This document shows, in pieces, positions 52,258 to 59,807 of a stretch of 64,000 nt of DNA. This DNA is from Halpernia sp048269545 (GTDB lineage: Bacteria > Bacteroidota > Bacteroidia > Flavobacteriales > Weeksellaceae), in the NCBI RefSeq assembly GCF_048269545.1, contig NZ_JBLXIJ010000005.1, positions 80,164-144,163 on the forward strand, in the 5' to 3' direction. The notes beneath the pieces are model-generated. The model saw only the letters and a program-made list of their open reading frames with translations, made no database searches and was not told where the DNA came from. Positions within the stretch are counted from its first letter, which is position 1. Every line of letters starts with the position of its first letter. The translations under genes and the position numbers were made by a program.

Positions 52258-52292
52258 AAAAAAACATCCAGAAAATTTTTCGGGATGTTTTT
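52258..52292 (-). terminator. Intrinsic terminator of yidC
   Basis: On the minus strand AAAACATCC (52291-52283) pairs with GGATGTTTT (52269-52261), followed by a T tract. It lies just beyond the heptamer array. Confidence 0.85.
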
Positions 52293-52298
52293 AATTTT

Positions 52299-52366
52299 GT
52301 CTAAAGTCTAAAGTCTAAAGTCTAAAGTCTAAAGTCTAAAGTCTAAAGTCTAAAGTCTAAAGTCTA
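52299..52366. repeat. Nine-copy heptamer array running out of the yidC stop codon
   Basis: On the plus strand GTCTAAA is repeated perfectly nine times (52299-52361) plus a partial copy. Read on the minus strand the unit is TAGACTT, and the first TAG (52366-52364) is the yidC stop codon. Confidence 0.97.
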
Positions 52367-54151
52367 TTTCTTGCCTTGTGCTTTTTGTTGTTCTTGTGCT
52401 TTTTCCATCATTTCGCGCATTCTTTTCTGGAATTTTCCTTCTTTTTTCGGCTCTTTCTCTTTGTTCGCTTGGATTTGTGCGTGAATCTTTTTCTCATCTA
52501 ATATCCAATATTTTATGACTAAAATAATAACAATATTAATTGCATTTGAAACAAAGTAATACCAAGATAAACCAGATGCAGAAGTATTTAAAAAGAATAT
52601 AAATGTAATTGGGAAAATATACATTAAGACTTTCATATTCGGCATTCCCGGTTGTTGCGGTTGCTGCATATTACCGGAATTCATAATGGTATAAATTAAA
52701 ATTACAATAGTACACGCAACAGCGAAAATACTTAAATGATCTCCTAATAATGGAATATTAAAAGGTAATTTTATAACGTCATCATAAGCTGTTAAATCTT
52801 TTGCGAACCAAAAACTTTGTCCACGCAAATCTAAATTATTTGGGAAAAATCGGAAAAGCGCATAAAATATGGGGACTTGTAAAACCGCCGGAAGACAACC
52901 CGCCATTTGATTTACACCCGCCTTCCTATAAATTGCCATGGTTGCTTGTTGCTTTTTCATTGCATCCGCATCTTTGAATTTCGCATTTGCTTCATCTATT
53001 TCAGGACGAATAACGCGCATCATTGCACTCAGTTTGTGCTGTTTGTACATGACCGGAGATAAAATTATTTTCGTAATAATCGTCATTAAGAAAATTACCC
53101 AACCTGCAGCAATTCCCCATGAAGTCAATAAATTATAAACTGGAATGAAGAAATGCCTGTTTAGCGTTCCAATAAAAGACCAACCAAGTGGAATAATTTC
53201 ATCAAAGTTTTTGTTATATTCTTTTAATAGATTTAAATCCATTGGAACAAAATACCAAGTAAAATCTTGGTTTAATTCATTTCCTGCCATTTTTACTTGT
53301 CCGTCAAAAGTAAATTTCTTTAAGAATTCACCGTCTTTTGGTTGTTCTTGGTTTCCTTTAGAATTTGTAAAACCATCATTTGCTTCTATAATTGCACCAA
53401 AAAACTGTTGTTTTATTCCAATCCAATTTAAAGTTTCTTCTGGTTCCTCCATTGTTGTACGTCCATCATAATCATAAGATTTATAATTATTAAAACTATA
53501 AGAAAATTCTGTGTGCTGTTCTTCTTGTGAACGTCCTTTTTCTTTTCCTCTTACATCGTAATTCCAAGTGAAATCTGCTTTTCCATTATTTACAATCTGC
53601 GCTAAACCTTGCGTTTTTACTTTAAAACCAATTGCATATTTTGGATTTAAAGTGTAAATAAACTGAATTAAAGAACCATTTAAATTTGATTGCATTGTTA
53701 CAGTATTTCCATTTACGGAAGGACTGAAAACCATGTCTTTGGTGTTGAAAACTTTCCCTGTTTTATCTTTAAATTGGAAACCGTAAGACGCATTATTTTT
53801 ATTAAATAAAAATAAAGGATCAATGTCTTTATCAGCTTTCGCATTGTAAGCTTTAAATTTTAATAATTCTACAGAAGAAATCTGACCGCCCAAACTTGAA
53901 AATTGAACATTAAGTAAATCATTTTTTAGACTTACTGTTTTTATAGAATCTTGATTTATTGTTGGATTTATATTCTGAACTTCCGCTGGTTTTGTAGCTG
54001 TTTGTTCAGTTTTTACGGGTTGTTTTGCTTGTTTGGCGGCACTTTCTTTCGCTTGTTTAGATTGAAAATATATCAAAAAGCCAAATAAGATTACTGAAAA
54101 TAAGACAAAACTGATGATTTGGTTTTTATCTATGCCGTTGTTTTGTTGCAT
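52364..54151 (-). CDS. yidC: Membrane protein insertase YidC
   Basis: The 595-residue insertase places proteins in the inner membrane with or without SecYEG. The N-terminal membrane anchor (QIISFVLFSVILFGFLIYF) is followed by a large periplasmic beta domain (about 60-340). The conserved core helices have NRHFFIPVYNLLTSWG, GCLPAVLQVPIFYALF and FWFAKDLTAYD, and the tail is basic and Gln-rich (EKAQEQQKAQGKK). The TAG stop begins a nine-copy heptamer array. pyrG lies upstream on the same strand with a gap of about 210 bases holding no gene. Confidence 0.95.
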   Translation of the reverse strand: MQQNNGIDKNQIISFVLFSVILFGFLIYFQSKQAKESAAKQAKQPVKTEQTATKPAEVQNINPTINQDSIKTVSLKNDLLNVQFSSLGGQISSVELLKFKAYNAKADKDIDPLFLFNKNNASYGFQFKDKTGKVFNTKDMVFSPSVNGNTVTMQSNLNGSLIQFIYTLNPKYAIGFKVKTQGLAQIVNNGKADFTWNYDVRGKEKGRSQEEQHTEFSYSFNNYKSYDYDGRTTMEEPEETLNWIGIKQQFFGAIIEANDGFTNSKGNQEQPKDGEFLKKFTFDGQVKMAGNELNQDFTWYFVPMDLNLLKEYNKNFDEIIPLGWSFIGTLNRHFFIPVYNLLTSWGIAAGWVIFLMTIITKIILSPVMYKQHKLSAMMRVIRPEIDEANAKFKDADAMKKQQATMAIYRKAGVNQMAGCLPAVLQVPIFYALFRFFPNNLDLRGQSFWFAKDLTAYDDVIKLPFNIPLLGDHLSIFAVACTIVILIYTIMNSGNMQQPQQPGMPNMKVLMYIFPITFIFFLNTSASGLSWYYFVSNAINIVIILVIKYWILDEKKIHAQIQANKEKEPKKEGKFQKRMREMMEKAQEQQKAQGKK

Positions 54152-54364
54152 TGTTTTTGTTTAAAGTAGGAAGTTTACGAATTGAAAAGACGTAGTTTTT
54201 CCATTAATTTTTGGGTGCAAAATTACTATTTTTATTTTAATATTTGCATTGAAAAAAATTATGAAAATTCTAAATTATAAAGTCACAAATGAAATTTTTG
54301 TTTTCGGATTTCAGATTTTATTTCAGATTTTTAAAAAGCCTTCATGTTTTTGTGTTTAAAGGAA

Positions 54365-55972
54365 CTACTTTTTGGAAACCGCTTTTATGAAAGCCAAAAA
54401 TAAAGGATGCGGATTTGCAACTGTGCTTTTATATTCCGGATGATATTGCACACCGATGTAAAATGGATGATCTTTCAATTCAAGAGTTTCTACTAAACCA
54501 GTTTCAGGATTTATTCCAGAAGCGATGAAATTATTTTTTTCGAACGCTTCTTTATAATCACTGTTGAATTCATATCTGTGTCTGTGTCTTTCAGAAATAT
54601 TTTTTGTGCCGTAAATTTCCTGCAGTTTTGAACCATTTTTCAAAGTACATTTCCACGCGCCAAGTCGCATTGTACCGCCTTTTTCTACTATATTTTTCTG
54701 TTCCTCCATTAAATCAATAACAGGTTCTGGAGTTCTGCTATCAAATTCTACGCTGTTTGCATTTTCTAAATTCAAAATATTTCTAGCAAATTCTATAGTC
54801 ATAATTTGCATTCCGAGACAAATTCCCAAAAGTGGAATTTTATTTTCTCGTGCATAATTTGCGGCTAAGATTTTGCCTTCAATTCCTCTGTCGCCAAAAC
54901 CTGGAGCGATTAACATTCCGTCTATTCCTTTCAATTCTTCTGAAATATTTTCTTCAGATAATTCACCAGAATAAACCCATCTTACTTTTACTTCAGTTTC
55001 TAGCGCTGCACCTGCGTGTATAAAAGATTCAGCAATAGATTTATAAGAATCTTGCAGTTTTACATATTTCCCAATCAAAGCAATTTCTATACTTTTTTTT
55101 GGGTGTTTGTATTTTTTTAAGAATTCTTTCCAATCTTTAAGATCGGCTTCTTTATCATTTTTTAAATCTAAAGTTTTTAAAACCACATCATCAAAATCCT
55201 GTTTCTGTAAATAAATAGGAACTTCATAAATCGTTTCTAAATCTTTGCATTCTATTACATTTTCGAAGGCGACATTACAAAATTGGGCAAGTTTTACACG
55301 TTGTTCTTTTGGAATTTTATGTTCTGTTCTGCAAACCAAAACATCGGCTTGAATGCCACTTTCCATTAATTGACGCACGGAATGTTGAGACGGTTTTGTC
55401 TTTAATTCACCACTTGAAGCTAAAAATGGTAATAAAGTAAGATGAATCACCATAGAATTTTGCGAGCCTAATTCCCAACGCAATTGCCGAACAGATTCTA
55501 TATAAGGCAAAGATTCTATATCACCTACAGTTCCGCCAATTTCAGTAATAATAATATCGTAATTTTTATTTCCTAAAATTTTTATGCGGCGCTTTATTTC
55601 ATTTGTAATATGTGGAATAATTTGTACTGTTTTTCCCAGAAAGTCACCTCTTCGTTCTTTATCAATCACGGTTTGGTAAATTTTTCCTGTTGTTACATTA
55701 TTATTTTGAGAAGTAGGAGAGTTTAGAAATCTTTCATAATGTCCTAAATCCAAATCGGTTTCTGCGCCATCTTCCGTAACGTAACATTCGCCGTGTTCAT
55801 ATGGATTTAATGTTCCTGGATCGATATTGATATAAGGGTCTAATTTCTGAATTGTGACGTTAAAGCCACGCGCTTTTAGAAGAAGCCCGAGAGAAGCGGA
55901 GACAATTCCTTTTCCTAAAGAAGACGTTACACCGCCTGTTACGAAAATATATTTCGTTTGTTTTTTACTCAT
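54365..55972 (-). CDS. pyrG: CTP synthase
   Basis: The 535-residue enzyme aminates UTP to CTP using glutamine. The amidoligase domain starts KYIFVTGGVTSSLGKGIVSASLG and includes NIDPGTLNPYEHGECYVTEDG. The glutaminase domain has the nucleophile in LLGICLGMQIM and the His-Glu in QYHPEYKS. The frame continues 19 codons upstream, but a strong promoter lies across that stretch, and MSKKQTKYIFVTGG (start 55972) is the canonical N-terminus. Confidence 0.96.
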   Translation of the reverse strand: MSKKQTKYIFVTGGVTSSLGKGIVSASLGLLLKARGFNVTIQKLDPYINIDPGTLNPYEHGECYVTEDGAETDLDLGHYERFLNSPTSQNNNVTTGKIYQTVIDKERRGDFLGKTVQIIPHITNEIKRRIKILGNKNYDIIITEIGGTVGDIESLPYIESVRQLRWELGSQNSMVIHLTLLPFLASSGELKTKPSQHSVRQLMESGIQADVLVCRTEHKIPKEQRVKLAQFCNVAFENVIECKDLETIYEVPIYLQKQDFDDVVLKTLDLKNDKEADLKDWKEFLKKYKHPKKSIEIALIGKYVKLQDSYKSIAESFIHAGAALETEVKVRWVYSGELSEENISEELKGIDGMLIAPGFGDRGIEGKILAANYARENKIPLLGICLGMQIMTIEFARNILNLENANSVEFDSRTPEPVIDLMEEQKNIVEKGGTMRLGAWKCTLKNGSKLQEIYGTKNISERHRHRYEFNSDYKEAFEKNNFIASGINPETGLVETLELKDHPFYIGVQYHPEYKSTVANPHPLFLAFIKAVSKK

Positions 55973-55987
55973 TAGTTTAGGTTTGCG

Positions 55988-56018
55988 CAAAGTTAAACTA
56001 TCTCGTTTGATTGGCAAA
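55988..56018 (-). promoter_or_regulatory. Promoter of pyrG
   Basis: On the minus strand TTTG (56018-56015), a 19-base spacer and TAACTTTG (55995-55988) match both elements of the Bacteroidota promoter. The leader would be about 10 bases, which fixes the pyrG start at 55972. Confidence 0.75.
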
Positions 56019-56071
56019 TCTGAGAACATTTTATTTTAAAAAAAAAATCCTGAAAATTTAAAATTGACAAC

Positions 56072-56100
56072 AAAAAAAGCTCAAAATATTTTGAACTTTT
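56072..56100 (-). terminator. Intrinsic terminator of the dienelactone hydrolase gene
   Basis: On the minus strand AAGTTCAAAAT pairs with ATTTTGAGCTT as a continuous palindrome (56077-56098), followed by a T tract. Confidence 0.85.
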
Positions 56101-56118
56101 TATTAATTGATATTTTAT

Positions 56119-56862
56119 TTACTTTAAAATCTCATTCAAAAACATCAAAGTATGTTTCCAAGCTCTTTTCGCCATCGTTTCATTATAATCTGGCGATTCT
56201 GGATTGGTGAAAGTGTGTTTAGAATTGGCGTAAGTAATCATTTGCCAATCGGTCTTTCCTAAATTTAATTCTTTAGTTAATGCGGTTAAAACTTCTGGAG
56301 TTACGCCGCCATCTTCTGCGCCATTTTCTACCAAAACTTTCGTTGTAATTGGATTGTTTTGTCTTGCAGAATCTTTAGAAAGTCCACCATGAATTGAAAC
56401 GATTCCTACAACTGGTAGATTTCCTCGCGCTGTTTCTAAAGCTCCTGTTCCGCCAAAACAGAAACCAATAACTGCAATTTTATCAGGATTTGCACCTTGT
56501 TTTTTTAATTGGTCTAAAGCCGAAGAAATTCTTTGTTGATAAAGTTTATAATCTGTTTTAAATTTTCCTGCAATTTTCCCTGCAGAAGAATTATCTGTCG
56601 GAATATTTCCTTCTCCGTAAATATCTGCAATGAAAGCAATATATCCGGCTTTTTCTAATTCTAATGCGGTATTTTTTGCTTCACTATCAATTCCTTTCCA
56701 AGCGGGAAGAACTAAAACTCCTGGTAAATTTTTTCCAGTGTTTGATGTTACAAAACCGTTCAGTTTTTGGGAACCATCATTATAGGAAATAGGTTTTAAT
56801 GATTGAGCAATAGAAAGTTGAGTGGCAAAAAACATACATATAAATAATATTGAATATTTCAT
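56119..56862 (-). CDS. Exported dienelactone hydrolase family protein
   Basis: The 247-residue product has a signal peptide ending at IAQ (residue 20). The alpha/beta-hydrolase core has the family's Cys nucleophile at residue 135 (VIGFCFGGTGALE), ENGAEDGGVTPE carrying the acidic residue and YANSKHTFTNPESPDYNE with the His. The substrate is unknown; the family includes dienelactone hydrolases and many general esterases. It is divergent from the small lipoprotein gene. Confidence 0.87.
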   Translation of the reverse strand: MKYSILFICMFFATQLSIAQSLKPISYNDGSQKLNGFVTSNTGKNLPGVLVLPAWKGIDSEAKNTALELEKAGYIAFIADIYGEGNIPTDNSSAGKIAGKFKTDYKLYQQRISSALDQLKKQGANPDKIAVIGFCFGGTGALETARGNLPVVGIVSIHGGLSKDSARQNNPITTKVLVENGAEDGGVTPEVLTALTKELNLGKTDWQMITYANSKHTFTNPESPDYNETMAKRAWKHTLMFLNEILK

Positions 56863-56939
56863 TGTAATTTGATTTTTTAATTCTATAAATATAAGTGTTT
56901 TATTTTCAAAAATGTTTAAATTTAATCAAAATTAAAACT

Positions 56940-57371
56940 ATGAAATATTTTCTCCTCCTCAGTTTTATTATTTTTATTTTTAAAAGTTGTGATGTTTATA
57001 GCAATCCATCAAGTTATCCCGCTTCTTCTGGGAACTCCTCTGTTTATAGTGAAAATAAAGAGTTTAATACATTAATGGTAAAAGATAAAATCGATAAAAA
57101 TAAAAGAACCGCAGAAGTTATTTCTCAATTAATTAATGATCAACCAACTGACAAAATCGCTGCGCTTGTTTTTGACAATAAAACGAATTGCAATATTATT
57201 GTAAGAATATATGGAGGGAAAAATTATACAATTCCTGTTTATAAAAATGATAAAAATTATCTAATTGTGGATAAAGGAAATTACACTTTTACTTCTAATT
57301 TTTGTAATTCAAAATATAATTCACGAAAAAATATTGTAGAAAGTGTGACGGTGACTTTGTCTGAGCGATAA
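56940..57371 (+). CDS. Putative lipoprotein, possibly DUF6759
   Basis: The 143-residue product starts MKYFLLLSFIIFIFKSC, a lipoprotein signal ending at Cys17. A Ser/Pro/Tyr-rich linker follows (to about residue 45), then a compact domain with RTAEVISQLINDQ, KTNCNIIVRIYGGKNYTIPV and two later Cys residues. The domain resembles DUF6759 proteins seen in Chryseobacterium-like genomes, although this was not verified. The frame is open 15 codons upstream, but the ATG at 56940 directly begins the signal. Confidence 0.72.
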   Translation: MKYFLLLSFIIFIFKSCDVYSNPSSYPASSGNSSVYSENKEFNTLMVKDKIDKNKRTAEVISQLINDQPTDKIAALVFDNKTNCNIIVRIYGGKNYTIPVYKNDKNYLIVDKGNYTFTSNFCNSKYNSRKNIVESVTVTLSER

Positions 57372-57399
57372 ATAATTTTTATGAAAATTGATAAGATTT

Positions 57400-57421
57400 G
57401 AGAGGTGATAAATCACGTTTG
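57400..57421. repeat. Degenerate REP-like palindrome upstream of the RAYT gene
   Basis: GAGAGGTGATAAATCACGTT resembles the perfect copies at 57715 and 58050, keeping GAGA, GTGAT/ATCAC around the central AA but with mismatched outer bases. It lies 14 bases before the RAYT ATG. Confidence 0.6.
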
Positions 57422-57434
57422 TATTGTAATTATT

Positions 57435-57995
57435 ATGGGAAATAAATTTCAAAATAAATATAGAATTTCATCAGCACGTTTGCAATCTTGGGATTATTCT
57501 GCGAATGGTGCTTATTTCATCACAATTTGCACTGCCAATAGAGAAAATTATTTTGGTAAAATATTGAATGGTGAAATGTATCACAATGAATCAGGTTTAA
57601 TTGCAAAAAAGTTGTGGTTAGAAATCCCTGAACATTTTCCATTCATTGAATTAGGAAATTTCATCATAATGCCAAACCACACGCACGGCATTTTAATAAT
57701 AAATAACCCATTCGTAGAGACGCGATTTATCGCGTCTCTAAATAATAATGATGAACCGCCACATAAAATCGGCGGCATCACAGGAAATAAAAATCCTATG
57801 CTACATCAAAATATTTCTACCATAATCAGATGGTATAAAGGACGGTGTAAATTTGAAATTAATAAAATTTCAAAAGGTTTTGATTGGCAATCTCGGTTTC
57901 ATGACCACATCATCAAAAACAGCAAATCGTTTGAAAATATTCAGAATTATATTGAAAATAATCCTGCAAATTGGGATGATGATTCGTTGAAATAA
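57435..57995 (+). CDS. REP-associated tyrosine transposase (RAYT)
   Basis: The 186-residue Y1-type HUH endonuclease is related to the IS200/IS605 transposases but domesticated. The HUH motif is MPNHTHGILI (His82, His84), and the probable catalytic Tyr134 is in IIRWYKGRCKFEIN, followed by FDWQSRFHDHII. RAYTs process single-stranded REP/BIME palindromes. Here a REP-like palindrome lies on each side and one inside the gene, encoding residues 94-102 (VETRFIASL). The start at 57435 is preferred to an upstream in-frame ATG, because conserved YRISSARLQSWDYS follows directly. Confidence 0.88.
   Translation: MGNKFQNKYRISSARLQSWDYSANGAYFITICTANRENYFGKILNGEMYHNESGLIAKKLWLEIPEHFPFIELGNFIIMPNHTHGILIINNPFVETRFIASLNNNDEPPHKIGGITGNKNPMLHQNISTIIRWYKGRCKFEINKISKGFDWQSRFHDHIIKNSKSFENIQNYIENNPANWDDDSLK
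57715..57740. repeat. Perfect REP-like palindrome inside the RAYT reading frame
   Basis: The left arm TAGAGACGCGAT (57715-57726) and right arm ATCGCGTCTCTA (57729-57740) are perfect complements with a 2-base centre. Confidence 0.97.
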
Positions 57996-58049
57996 TCATA
58001 TAAACTTGATTAGTTACATGTAATTAATTTGAACAACTGCAATATTTTT

Positions 58050-58071
58050 GAGACGCGATAAATCGCGTCTC
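58050..58071. repeat. Perfect REP-like palindrome downstream of the RAYT gene
   Basis: GAGACGCGAT (58050-58059) and ATCGCGTCTC (58062-58071) flank a central AA. The sequence matches the copy inside the gene apart from the centre. Confidence 0.97.
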
Positions 58072-58119
58072 TACCGGAAAATTTTTATTATTAAATAAAA
58101 AATTGGAAATTTGTAATCT

Positions 58120-59472
58120 ATGACAAAAATAAAAACCGCTTTCATCTGTCAAAACTGCGGAACAAACTATTCGCAATGGATGGGACAATGCAAAAGTTGT
58201 GGCGAATGGAATACTTTGGTGGAAGAAATTATAGGAAAATCTTCACGCTCAACCTATGATATTTTGGGTTCTGGGAAACAGAAAATTGTCAATATAATTG
58301 ATGTAGGATTTGGTGTGGAACAAAGAATTTCTACACCTTCCGAAGAACTCAACCGCGTTTTAGGGGGTGGAATTGTTTTGGGGTCTGTTACATTAATTGG
58401 CGGCGAACCTGGAATTGGGAAATCAACTTTGCTTTTACAAATCGCATTAAAAATGCGAAAAAAAGTGCTGTATGTTTCCGGCGAAGAAAGCGCATCGCAA
58501 ATAAAAATGCGCGCCGATCGATTAACAGAAATTCATCAAGAACATTGCTTTCTTTACACAGAAACTTCGGTTGAGAAAATTTTAACGGAAGCCAAAAAAT
58601 TAAAACCTGATTTTGTGATTATTGATTCTATTCAAACTTTGCAAAGTCAATTGATAGAAAGTTCGCCTGGAACGGTTTCGCAAATCAGAGAATGTTCTTC
58701 AGAAATTATAAAATTTGCAAAAGACACAGGAACACCGGTTTTTTTGGTGGGACACATTACAAAAGACGGACAAATTGCGGGTCCGAAAGTCTTAGAACAC
58801 ATGGTAGATGTGGTTTTAAATTTTGACGGCGATAGAAATCATATGTTCAGATTGTTGCGTGCGAATAAAAATAGATTTGGTTCTACGGCAGAGATCGGGA
58901 TTTATGAAATGGTTGCGCAAGGTTTAAGAGAAATAAAAAATCCTTCGGAACTTTTAATAACGAAAAAATTTGAAGAACTTTCGGGGAATGCAGTTGCTGT
59001 TACTTTAGAAGGAAATCGTCCTATGCTTTTGGAAATTCAAGCTCTGGTAAGTTCTGCGGTTTATGGAACACCACAAAGAAGTTCTACTGGTTTTGACGGT
59101 AAAAGATTGAATATGCTTTTAGCCGTTTTAGAAAAAAGAGCAGGATTTATGCTCGGTTCAAAAGATGTTTTTTTAAATATTACGGGCGGAATTAAAACCG
59201 ATGATCCCGCTTTAGATTTAGCCGTAATTGCGGCAATTCTTTCTAGTAATGAAGATATTGCTATCTCAGAAAAATTTTGCTTTGCGGGAGAAATTGGCTT
59301 GAGTGGCGAGATTAGACCAGTTCCACAAATTGAGCAAAGGATTTCAGAAGCAGAAAAATTGGGTTATGAAAAAATTTTTGTTTCGGGTTTAAATAAAATT
59401 GCAAAAAAGAAACTGGGAATTGTAGTGGAAGTTGTGAATAAAATAGAAGAATTTCATGAAAAATTAATTTAA
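58120..59472 (+). CDS. radA: DNA repair protein RadA
   Basis: The 450-residue RadA/Sms acts in homologous recombination as a branch-migration helicase. The N-terminal zinc finger uses Cys10, Cys13, Cys24 and Cys27. The RecA-like ATPase has Walker A GGEPGIGKSTLL, the RadA-specific KNRFG motif (RANKNRFGST) and a C-terminal Lon-like domain (LGSKDVFLNITGG, EIGLSGEIRPV). It is preceded by the RAYT/REP cluster, so the REP copy at 58050 lies in its upstream region. Confidence 0.95.
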   Translation: MTKIKTAFICQNCGTNYSQWMGQCKSCGEWNTLVEEIIGKSSRSTYDILGSGKQKIVNIIDVGFGVEQRISTPSEELNRVLGGGIVLGSVTLIGGEPGIGKSTLLLQIALKMRKKVLYVSGEESASQIKMRADRLTEIHQEHCFLYTETSVEKILTEAKKLKPDFVIIDSIQTLQSQLIESSPGTVSQIRECSSEIIKFAKDTGTPVFLVGHITKDGQIAGPKVLEHMVDVVLNFDGDRNHMFRLLRANKNRFGSTAEIGIYEMVAQGLREIKNPSELLITKKFEELSGNAVAVTLEGNRPMLLEIQALVSSAVYGTPQRSSTGFDGKRLNMLLAVLEKRAGFMLGSKDVFLNITGGIKTDDPALDLAVIAAILSSNEDIAISEKFCFAGEIGLSGEIRPVPQIEQRISEAEKLGYEKIFVSGLNKIAKKKLGIVVEVVNKIEEFHEKLI

Positions 59473-59478
59473 AAATAA

Positions 59479-59508
59479 TTGCAACATTAAAAAATAATTG
59501 TATTTTTG
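59479..59508 (+). promoter_or_regulatory. Promoter of rpsU
   Basis: TTG (59479-59481), a 19-base spacer and TATTTTTG (59501-59508) match both elements. The mRNA leader would be about 18-20 bases. Confidence 0.75.
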
Positions 59509-59518
59509 CAAACCAAAA

Positions 59519-59525
59519 TGAGATG
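59519..59525 (+). promoter_or_regulatory. Candidate alternative Shine-Dalgarno sequence of rpsU
   Basis: TGAGATG lies with TGAGA (59519-59523) 8 bases before the rpsU ATG at 59532, the normal SD spacing. It is not complementary to the canonical anti-SD CCUCC but would pair with an anti-SD containing UCUCA. Flavobacteriia are known to carry SDs on rpsU but not elsewhere, and some have an altered anti-SD. Confidence 0.55.
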
Positions 59526-59531
59526 TAAACT

Positions 59532-59729
59532 ATGTTAATAATTCCAGTAAAAGATGGCGAAGCTATCGATAGAGCCCTTAAAAAATACAAAAGAAAATTT
59601 GATAAAACGGGTACAGTTAGAGCTTTAAGAGGTCGTCAACAATTTAACAAGCCTTCAGTTGTAAAAAGACAAGCTAACCTAAAAGCAGCTCACAAACAAA
59701 GATTAATCAGCAAGGAAGAACAAGGATAA
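59532..59729 (+). CDS. rpsU: 30S ribosomal protein bS21
   Basis: The 65-residue basic protein has IPVKDGEAIDRALKKYKRKFDKTGTVRALRGRQQF, the family pattern, and a Lys/Arg-rich C-terminus. In Bacteroidota, bS21 with bS18 and bS6 covers the anti-SD of 16S rRNA. In Flavobacterium the rpsU gene itself has a strong SD, allowing autoregulation. Here the leader carries TGAGATG instead of GGAGG. It has a complete promoter and a strong terminator, so it is a single-gene unit. Confidence 0.96.
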   Translation: MLIIPVKDGEAIDRALKKYKRKFDKTGTVRALRGRQQFNKPSVVKRQANLKAAHKQRLISKEEQG

Positions 59730-59758
59730 AATCCCGAATCTTTCTAAAGATTTTATAT

Positions 59759-59800
59759 AAAATCACTTCTTAAATTTGTATATTTGAGAAGTGATTTTTT
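59759..59800 (+). terminator. Intrinsic terminator of rpsU
   Basis: A stem of about 16 bp, AAAATCACTTCT... (59759-59774) with ...AGAAGTGATTTT (59783-59798), is followed by a T tract ending just before the xerC/D ATG. Confidence 0.92.
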
Positions 59801-59807
59801 ATTTAGT

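Noticed and set aside
52299..52366. CRISPR-like array
   Set aside because: The unit is 7 bases without spacers, so it is a simple tandem array.
55972..56029. Longer N-terminus for pyrG starting at 56029
   Set aside because: A two-part promoter lies across the extra stretch and CTP synthases start at the MSKKQTKYIFVTGG region.
57400..58071. Complete IS200/IS605 insertion sequence
   Set aside because: The protein is of the RAYT type, and there is no TnpB, no asymmetric end hairpins and no TTAC-like target. REP association fits better.
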